DNA from: Sanguinoderma infundibulare
Taxonomy: Eukaryota; Basidiomycota; Agaricomycetes; Polyporales; Polyporaceae
Assembly (NCBI GenBank): GCA_032821775.1
Contig: JAVLRN010000015.1
Span: 580,390 to 644,389 of the forward strand
DNA: 64,000 bases
Reading direction: 5' to 3'
In this document: positions 57,583 through 64,000 of the stretch, piece by piece
Numbering within the stretch: the stretch's first letter is position 1
Layout of the letters: each line of letters begins with the position of its first letter
Translations under genes and position numbers: made by a program
The notes under the pieces: model-generated
Told to the model about the DNA's origin: nothing
The model's database searches: none
The model's input: the letters and a program-made list of their open reading frames with translations, nothing else

Positions 57583-58270
57583 CCCCGCGTTCGCAGCCTG
57601 GGCGCTGGACGTCGGACCCTGAGGCTGGCGACTGGCGACGTGTCACTGCTTGCCTCTGCTCTCTGCATGCGGTCCCTTGCTGCGTCACGGCGGTTCTGGG
57701 AGTGTGTGGTCGTGCGCAGATGTTTTGGCAATAGCTTCCGGGCTCGGTCCGAGCGATTGAGAATGCAGTGCAAAATGCTGTGACGCCCTGCAGAAGGTAC
57801 GTACGTTTCAATCGAGCCTCAGCCACTCTCATAATAATGCGCACGCATAAGACCGGGTGTGGGCGGCAGCACGGGTATCAACATCCTGATTCCTCGGAAT
57901 TTCTTCCATGCGAGGCGGAGTGCCAGTGAGGCTGGCTCCGATCGAGTCGAATGTCCATCTCGTGCTAACGAGGTTCGACGGCGCCGGCCCGGGACTCCAG
58001 CCTCCACCTTCCCCGCGGCATTCTTCTGCATCCCCTAGAGCCTGGTGCTCACGTAGCCTGACGACCCGAGGTCCGGAGTCAATGTCTAGTGCCCAACCTT
58101 CGAGCAGGTTGAGGCTCGCCGCCGCTGTTCAATCGTCCCTTATGAAAGCTGCCCGTCTGAGAGTGTATTGATTCAGTTTGCAGAGCGGTGGTGTTTAGTC
58201 TTCACGTCACTCCGTGTCGCTCGTCCGGAATACATCGACCAATGCTGATAAAACTGGATGCGCAGGTAAC
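57583..58270. other. intergenic, nothing recognised
   Basis: Short frames only. This marks the change from ordinary genes to the relic-rich subtelomere. Confidence 0.4.
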
Positions 58271-59330
58271 ATGCCGTCCATGAGTGTCAGCAGCTGCGCG
58301 ACGACCCGCTTCTCGACCTCTCCCCCGGGTCCGTCTTCGCGTCGCGGGCAGAGTGCCTCGACCTCGTCGAGCACGATGATGCACGAGCTATGGGAGCGCG
58401 CTTCCGTCAAGACGTCAGGGATCTTCGCCTCGGTCTCACCATGATAAGCGGAAGACAGTTCGGGCCCGTTGACGATAAGCACAGCGGACCCTGTCGAGGC
58501 TGCTATCTTCCCGGTACCCTGCGGGCTGTGCAAAAGGATGCCTCGGGGTGGGGGGGGGGGGGGGCTTGAGCCCTGTGGTGAATGAGAACAAGCGGAATTG
58601 GAGTGTGCCCGTGGGTGCATAATGTGCAGACGTGGATCGCAGATAAGAAGGGTGAGGTCATGCGGGGGTGGCGCGGAGGGACACGAGAGACGCACCAAAC
58701 TGCTGGAAGAGTTCACGGCGGGTCAGGGGGATCTCTATCAGGTCGCGGATTTGCGCTATTTGCTTGTCCAACCCTCCCACAGCCGAGTAAGCATCCCGCT
58801 CTACCCCGCGTTCTACAACAATTCTTGACTCGCTATCTGCTTCGGCCTCTGAACTTTCTGCGTCGAGAGAAACTGCTGTTTCCCAGCCGACCGTCCACAG
58901 TGTCGGTGTGGTCTCGTATAGCGATAACGATTGAATTCCATCTGCTATATCAGGCTGTTCGCCTATTTGTTCAGTGGTGGATACGGACGACACGACAAAC
59001 CGTCGGCTCCTGCCTTCGTATACGGGGTCGAACGTTTGTGTTGGTGTGAGGTGTCCGAAGTCAACTGGATGTGAGATGGTCAGGGAAATCGACACCTGCG
59101 GAGCGGAGATGAGCTCACTAAGTACTTCTCGGATGAGTAGTGTAAGCCAATCTCGATGTCGGACGTTTCGAGAATCGGCTGTTTTTGAGGTGGCTTTTAA
59201 AAAGGCTACAGAGGCACTTTGTGCCCTGGCGACTTCCTTAACACGAACAACTTGGGCAAGTTTGGCGTTCCGGAGGGACGGTGCCCCCGGAGGTATCTTG
59301 GAAGCATTGAGGAAGAACAGATCGACTTTC
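58271..59330 (-). pseudogene. AFG2: truncated AFG2/Drg1-type AAA ATPase pseudogene
   Basis: Read on the minus strand, 59290-59050 resembles the AFG2 N-domain (AKLAQVVRVKEVARAQSASV). Next comes the first AAA module: YSAVGGLDKQIAQIRDLIEI, an intron, a run of 14 C on this strand where GLKPPRGILL should be, then HSPQGTGK, IVNGPELSSAYHGETEAKI, VLDEVEALCPRREDGPGGEV and LTLMDGM. The module ends there at 58271. The Walker A motif is altered (GPPGTGKT has become SPQGTGKI, and about six residues after it are deleted), the C-run makes the frame unstable, and the whole second ATPase module is absent. AFG2 normally releases shuttling factors from pre-60S ribosomes, so an intact copy must exist elsewhere. 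Confidence 0.75.
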
Positions 59331-59470
59331 GAACCTCATCAGGAAAACCCTCCCAAGCTAATTTGGTGAAAATACAACTAAAACATAGGAATTAGTTCTA
59401 AATTAGAGGAATTAGTGACATTAGTGACATTAGCCATAAAGTAGACAGGTCCCCATTTTTCTTAGCCATT

Positions 59471-59546
59471 ATTAGGAGGAAGTAGGGATAAAGTAGCACT
59501 ACTGTAGCACTACTATAGTGCTACTTTATCACTAATCCTTCCTAAT
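59471..59546. repeat. AT-rich palindrome with 15-base arms
   Basis: GATAAAGTAGCACTA (59487-59501) pairs perfectly with TAGTGCTACTTTATC (59516-59530) around a 14-base loop that itself repeats GTAGCACTACTA. An outer ATTAGGA/TCCTAAT pair (59471-59477 and 59540-59546) extends it. The flank repeats ATTAGTGAC. The region is far more AT-rich than its surroundings. It may be the end of a mobile element. Confidence 0.6.
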
Positions 59547-59836
59547 GGTTGGAACTACAGGTTCAGTATCTCAGAGATTTGCTGGGCTGTCCAGAACTTG
59601 TGCACACCACATAGAAGATAGACATGAAAAGCATATATTGAGCATAACTATGGGAAGCCTACATACACTCATCCGGGGTATAGAGTTACATTCATGAACT
59701 ACAGTGCGCAGAGAAATGAGAGGAGGGACACAACACCGACAGCATGCAGACAAACAATAGATCTACAAGACAGAACAAGACGGGGATAAAGCTTAGTATA
59801 GGAGGGGGAGGGTACTGTGACGTCGGAGGGCGGCTG

Positions 59837-60076
59837 CTACTTGGCCGAGATGGGTATGAGGATGGGCCCACTGGCCTTGGCGGCATCACTCACAGGGACA
59901 GGGATGACAAAGAACTAGATGCCTACAGTTCAAGAGCAATCAGTGTTTTCAGCGCGATATGCATCGACACGAAAATCGGAACACACCGATGTGGGCCATG
60001 AAGCCGTTCAGGTTCTTCTCGAGCATGACGTGGTCATGAAGGTCGAAGTCCTTGACGAGCTCCTTGGACCTCCCAT
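59837..60076 (-). CDS. two 3'-terminal exons of an unrecognised gene
   Basis: Exon 60076-59985, entered in phase 1 from a good GTGGCAG acceptor, reads GRSKELVKDFDLHDHVMLEK then NLNGFMAHIG. After a GT...CTAG intron, exon 59914-59837 reads FFVIPVPVSDAAKASGPILI then PISAK and a stop. Codon pattern and splice sites look genuine. Upstream on the minus strand no matching exon is found before the minisatellite at 60.3-60.6 kb, so the 5' part may be lost or diverged. I do not recognise the family. Confidence 0.4.
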
Positions 60077-60316
60077 CTGCCACGTATACGGGTGAGCGCA
60101 GGAATGGAGCCGAGGATCCAGGAACAGCACAGCAGCAAAAGCGCATACAGTCATATGAAAAGAGCAAGCACAGGTTCGTGGGGTACAACGCCCCTAACCC
60201 CTTCCCAGCACAAGAGCAGAGAACGAAGCCTGTCCGCCCAACCGAATGAACAGGGGGGTTGAGTAGAGGGGATCAGGGTTAGGGCAACGAAAAGCTAGGA
60301 CTTCGTTGTTGAAAGT

Positions 60317-60556
60317 GCGCGGACACAGGGGTGCTGCGTCCGCGCGGACACAAGGGTCGTGTGTCTGCGCAGACACAAGGGTCGTGTCTCCGCGCAGACA
60401 CAAGGGTAGTGTGTTCGCGCAGACACAAGGGTCGTGTCTCCGCGCAGACACATGGGTAGTGTGTCTGCGCAGACACATGGGTCATGGCTCCGTGCAGACA
60501 CATGGGTAGTGTGTCTGCGCAGACACATGGGTCATGGCTCCGCGCAGACACATGAG
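60317..60556. repeat. 25-base tandem repeat (minisatellite), about 9.5 copies, palindromic junctions
   Basis: The unit is GCGCAGACACAAGGGTCGTG plus TCTCC, 25 bases, starting at 60317, 60342, 60367 and so on to 60542. Units alternate between endings TAGTGTGTCT and TCATGGCTCC (or TCGTGTCTCC), which makes a 50-base higher-order period. At each TGTCT/GCGCAG junction the sequence GTGTCTGCGCAGACAC is a perfect 16-base palindrome. Open frames cross the array on both strands only because it lacks stops. Confidence 0.92.
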
Positions 60557-61239
60557 CAGTCACAGAGGTGGTGCGTCCGCGCGGAGGCACTGTGGGCCGG
60601 GCCGGGCCGGGGTTTCCGGGCTTTGTATGTCAATCAAAACATACAGATGTTCCGAGCGGACACCATGAAGCTGCATCCGCGCAAGCACAAGCAGCAGTGT
60701 GCCTTCAAAAGGTCTCGATAAACTGCAGATATATTACAAAAACATATCCTACAACAAATGGAAGAGGATTACATGCAGGGGAAACACCAGAAAAATCGAC
60801 GGAGTTGAAGAGGAAACAGAGTTAAGCTTCAAACTGATCGGACACGGAAGACGTGTGGCAGTGCAACACAATAAGGTACCGAGGAAGAAGACAGTGCCAC
60901 ACGGGAAGAGAAGAGGTCGGATGCAGAGAGAAGACCGGGTGTCGCCGGTGCCTGGCGGGAGTTGGTCGGAGGGAAAGTGTCGAGTGGCAGGGCGGCGATC
61001 GGCTGGATTCGGAGTGGAGGGACCGGGAAGGGACATGCCATGAGGCTGGGCACAGGGCATCGATCGATGGGGGCGATCGAGGATGGGGGACGCGGCGGTG
61101 CTCTCCTTCTCCCCATTGCTCACCAGCGACACGAGCAACCTAGCCGAACATCAAACAATAAATCAACCGCAAGTACAATCATATGTAAGTGCTGATCATG
61201 GTATCAGGGGACCGATTCTGACGCAATTTGTAGACAAGC
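60557..61239. other. subtelomeric spacer before the last gene
   Basis: A GGCCGGGCCGGGCCGGGG run lies near 60595-60613. No gene is supported. The sequence from 61140 on is AT-richer and probably the leader of the next gene. Confidence 0.4.
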
Positions 61240-62321
61240 ATGCCTCCTCGCGGTAAATCGAAAAAAACCCAGGGGACTGAGGTGCGTGGATCAGCTGCGT
61301 GGATTGTGGCTGCTACTAATTATATTGTGGAATGACAGGACGAGGGCAAGGTACAGTACAGATGGGTGTGTGATAGGTGAGGAAAACTGACGTTTGTACA
61401 GGTGTCCGGGGTGCGGATGCCGAAGGTGAAGGAGGAGGAGACGGCTCCGCACCCGCAGGAGCAGGCGATCCGGGCGCGGCAGCGCGAAGAGGAGAAGGCG
61501 TTCCTGGGGAAGTGTCGGCTGGACGTGCTGTCGGAGCCGGCGGGGGTGTCGTACCGCTGGGGCCAGTGGAACCAGCGGGGGGTCGTGCCGGCGTCGGTCG
61601 CGCGGCTGGTGCGGTCGTTCGACACTGAAGGTAAGCACCCGAACACGGCGCCGCTGCTGATGCAGGTGCGTGTCGAGGACCTCGTGGAGGGGACGTATGC
61701 GAAGAAGACGGACGAGGCTGTTCCGTGGGAGGAGCTCCCCGAGCTGCGATTCAAGTCGCGGGCGGATCTTCCGCCGCTGGTGGTTGATTTTTTCAGCGGG
61801 CAGCACCGGGCGAAGGCGATGGCGGCGTGGAAGGCGCGTCTGGAGAAGGAGCAGGAGAAGAAGGCGGAGGGGCTGGCGCGGGTGACGAACAAGCTGGGGG
61901 ACGGGGGGTCGAAGAAGCAGATGGAGGAGCTGGAGACGGTTCGGCTTGCGTTGGAGGTTGTGGAGGGGAAGATTGCGAGTGCGGGGCAGTGGTGCGTGCA
62001 CCTGTTTATCGCGGGTGAGTGGTTGTTCTGGATTTTTGTTGAATATGGTAAAGTGATGATGTGAATGATTCAGAGGAGTGCGGGGAGGCGCTGTGCCGGC
62101 ACTTGTCGCAGAACGAGTACCTGCCGAGCCTCCGCGCGATGCTGGAGGAGCGGTTGTTTGGGTACCTTGCGGCGATGGAGGCGAATGTTGTGGAGTGGAA
62201 GAAGACGCATGCAGGGGGTGGGGAGATGACGCCGTACGTGGCGAAGTGGAGCAATGCGATTCTGCAGCCTGTGATGACGGCGGCGCAGCAGAGTGCGTTC
62301 CCGCCGTCGTACCTGGGTTAG
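61240..62321 (+). CDS. unrecognised 304-aa protein with a GQHR motif; last gene before the telomere
   Basis: Exons 61240-61281, 61339-61350 (12-base microexon), 61402-62014 and 62074-62321 sum to 305 codons. The N-terminus is basic (MPPRGKSKKTQ). A folded part follows: CRLDVLSEPAGVSYRWGQWN, a stretch ending VRSFDTEGKHP, then LPPLVVDFFSGQHRAKAMAA at residues about 140-160 with G151-Q152-H153-R154. A long charged helix (KARLEKEQEKKAEGL) and a C-terminal helical part (EALCRHLSQNEYLPSLRAML) complete it. A hydrophobic strand followed by a small residue and GQHR, then a helix, resembles the (D)GQHR or G-x-HR motif of ParB/sulfiredoxin-like and DndB-type domains. That link is inference from one motif. 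The GC-rich codon use of exon 3 contrasts with its AT-richer flanks. No membrane or secretion signal. Confidence 0.62.
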
Positions 62322-62740
62322 GGAGGAGATGAACACCACGAACGACTATGCTACGAAACGGTTGCCAACGGGGGACTTGGTAGTACCACGTCCCAGCCCC
62401 GTTTCGCTTATAAGCTCGTCAGGGCAACCTTAGTTTTCCCGTGTTTGCACGGGTCGCACGAACTCTCATTGGATACGGACAAATCGTACCATGGTCCGTG
62501 CGCAATTGCAAATCGAATGCGCAACGATTGCGTGATGCCGACGGGAAAGTCGACATGCCGAAGCACGCCATAAGACGTCAACGGCTCTCAAAATAGCGTC
62601 GGACAGGCCGACAACTAATAGTGCTTACGTTTGATGGCCGGACAACCGATCAGCACGTGGTCGTGATGTTGATCTCTTCCCATCATATCCGGACCGTAGT
62701 CCGGGAAAGATAAGATAAGATGTATCACGTGTGTGCCTTA

Positions 62741-62794
62741 TCATGTGATCCTTCGCAACGTAAGCGCCGCTTGCGGCGCTTACGGATCACATGA
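62741..62794. repeat. 54-base two-tier palindrome
   Basis: An inner perfect inverted repeat CGTAAGCGCCGC-TT-GCGGCGCTTACG (62759-62784) sits inside outer arms TCATGTGATCC (62741-62751) and GGATCACATGA (62784-62794). Only seven bases on the left are unpaired, so the whole can form one long hairpin or cruciform. Confidence 0.8.
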
Positions 62795-62877
62795 CCGCCG
62801 AAACAGACTTAAGGCGCTTAACCTTACATAATGAGCACGTGCGATTTAAGCGCGCGCTTATCTCAACGGGTACTTCC

Positions 62878-63010
62878 GTTAGGGTTTGGTTAGAGTCTGG
62901 GTTCGGGTTAGGGTCCGGTTAGGGTTAGCTAATGATGAACATAAGCGTTGCGCATATATACGACGATTAGGTCGAGTAACAAGACTCACGGTTAGGGTTT
63001 GGGTTAGACC
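62878..63010 (+). repeat. degenerate interstitial telomere repeats
   Basis: Two clusters, 62878-62927 and 62991-63010, contain GTTAGGG words mixed with variants such as GTTTGGTTAGAG, GGGTTCGGGTTAGGG and GGGTCCGG. Their orientation is the same as the terminal array. Confidence 0.8.
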
Positions 63011-63843
63011 GCGCCAGCCCCGGTGAGTGGGGCCGTGAGTAATGTTGATGTGCAATAAAGTGCTTGCTACCGAGGAGTTGCAAGAGGTTAGTATGGTATA
63101 GGCTTTAAAGACAGTTTGCGGGGGATTAGGTCATCACGACCGGCATATAAGTGACTTCCCACGTGTCACTAGGCCGGTACAGTATGTGACGACACATTTC
63201 TGAAACGACGAGAAGACCGTATTTCCTCGAGCCAATGCCCAAGTAGACAGTAACGGTTACCGTCTGGGTCCGCTCCCCCAAGCAGTGAGCTTACGAAGTA
63301 TAAAGTCCAGTGCGCGTAGCCGAAGCAGTCGCGTCCGTGATCACGGATCAGTTACTTGTTATCGCCCACGTCACGCAGTTGCTCAAACACGGATTATATC
63401 ATCGCGCGTGACATGTTTACCGCTCGCTCTCGATTAAATCATCAAGTCGTTCACGGTGACTTAGAACAGTACGATCGAGTCGCAAAATGGCCATTCCTTC
63501 TACTTCCGAAGACCCAATCGTCCGCCAGGCACGGCCGAAACGGGGTCCAATCCATAAAAGTAACATTTCGCTCCGCCCGGTGCCAAACCGGGGGTCGTTG
63601 GGTACAGTTTTCCCATTCGCTGGGGACAATGGTAAAGCCCATACGGGACCATCCGGGGCGAGCCCCGGCCACCAGTGCCATTCCCGGCGCCCGCTTGAAG
63701 TGTTACGATCTGCGGGTCCGGACTGTTCTTTCGCTTGTGTCTTTGCCTTAACCAAATAGGCCTCTTCCGAGACCAGGCGAACGCCTTCCAGATGGGTCAT
63801 AATTAACGTAGACTACATCTTCAGTGTCATCCGATGCGGTTGG

Positions 63844-64000
63844 TTAGGGTTAGGGTTAGGGTTAGGGTTAGGGTTAGGGTTAGGGTTAGGGTTAGGGTTA
63901 GGGTTAGGGTTAGGGTTAGGGTTAGGGTTAGGGTTAGGGTTAGGGTTAGGGTTAGGGTTAGGGTTAGGGTTAGGGTTAGGGTTAGGGTTAGGGTTAGGGT
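63844..64000 (+). repeat. telomere, (TTAGGG)n
   Basis: Twenty-six perfect TTAGGG units run without interruption from 63844 to the window edge. The G-rich strand runs 5' to 3' towards the end, as it must at a right chromosome end. Confidence 0.99.

Larger units (their letters stand above)
62322..63843. other. subtelomeric spacer without genes
   Basis: About 1.5 kb between the last gene and the telomere array. It contains palindromes around 62741-62860 and degenerate telomere repeats at 62878-62927 and 62991-63010 (listed separately). Frames in 63350-63800 are short and carry no helicase, reverse transcriptase or other motif; no telomere-linked RecQ helicase gene is present within this window. 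Confidence 0.6.

Noticed and set aside
60317..60556. CRISPR array
   Set aside because: Units are contiguous without unique spacers, and the host is eukaryotic. It is a minisatellite.
60279..60590. ORFs on both strands across the 25-base array encoding cysteine/histidine-rich repeats
   Set aside because: Frames are open only because the repeat lacks stops; the unit is not a multiple of three and no start context or flanking exon supports a protein.
63350..63800. Telomere-linked helicase or other coding sequence next to the telomere
   Set aside because: Frames are under 135 codons, without helicase motifs, and overlap each other on both strands.

Overview
This window is the right end of a fungal chromosome, very probably from an Agaricomycete basidiomycete and plausibly a Polyporales wood-decay fungus. 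The evidence is dense genes with many 50-75 base introns bounded by GT and AG, a ctgac-type branch site in several of them, GC-rich exons, and an uninterrupted TTAGGG array from 63844 to 64000 that ends the chromosome. Typical Agaricomycete families support this: MARVEL-type membrane proteins, BTB/POZ proteins, a seven-helix-type membrane protein, a GH10 xylanase, and MFS transporters. The genus is my inference. All exon maps were made by eye from splice signals, reading frame and family motifs, so each exon edge is a prediction. The maps given as complete were checked for a frame that sums to whole codons.

Layout. 0.5-3.5 kb: a MARVEL protein (-) and a YIH1/IMPACT protein (+). 4.8-11.2 kb: tRNA-Glu, then an inverted ~1 kb segmental duplication carrying two near-identical copies (A and B) of an unrecognised 204-residue protein, with an eroding GH10 xylanase between them. 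11.6-15.4 kb: a 1165-residue protein with an N-terminal PD-(D/E)XK nuclease-like domain, a long repetitive disordered middle and a conserved C-terminal block. It is bracketed by copy B (divergent) and by a third, degraded copy C (convergent). 16.5-24.2 kb: LSM2 (-), a BTB relic, a sugar transporter and a secreted protein made of three tandem cysteine-bearing domains. 24.5-32.1 kb: a MITE-like element, a 3'-truncated membrane-protein gene, and TVP38 with a 1.66 kb intron. 34.1-43.4 kb: a 14-helix-type MFS transporter with a hairpin-filled intron, a second identical tRNA-Glu, a BTB protein and a hexose-type transporter (-). 45.5-57.5 kb: a kinesin (-), samB/MUB1, a retroelement RNase H relic, HSP10 and a calycin-like protein (-). 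58.2-64.0 kb, the subtelomere: an AFG2 pseudogene, a gene fragment, a 25-base palindromic minisatellite, a 304-residue gene with a GQHR motif as the last gene, palindromes, degenerate telomere repeats and the telomere.

Most single-copy genes are unrelated housekeeping genes (LSM2 in U6 snRNP, HSP10 in mitochondrial folding, YIH1 in Gcn2 control, TVP38 in Golgi traffic, samB in the Ubr2 ubiquitin pathway) and form no pathway together. The best candidate for something undescribed is the 5.7-16.4 kb accessory block: the nuclease-like gene and the A/B/C family around it. The second is the telomere-proximal GQHR gene beside the minisatellite. Both are inferences from sequence architecture, not demonstrated systems.
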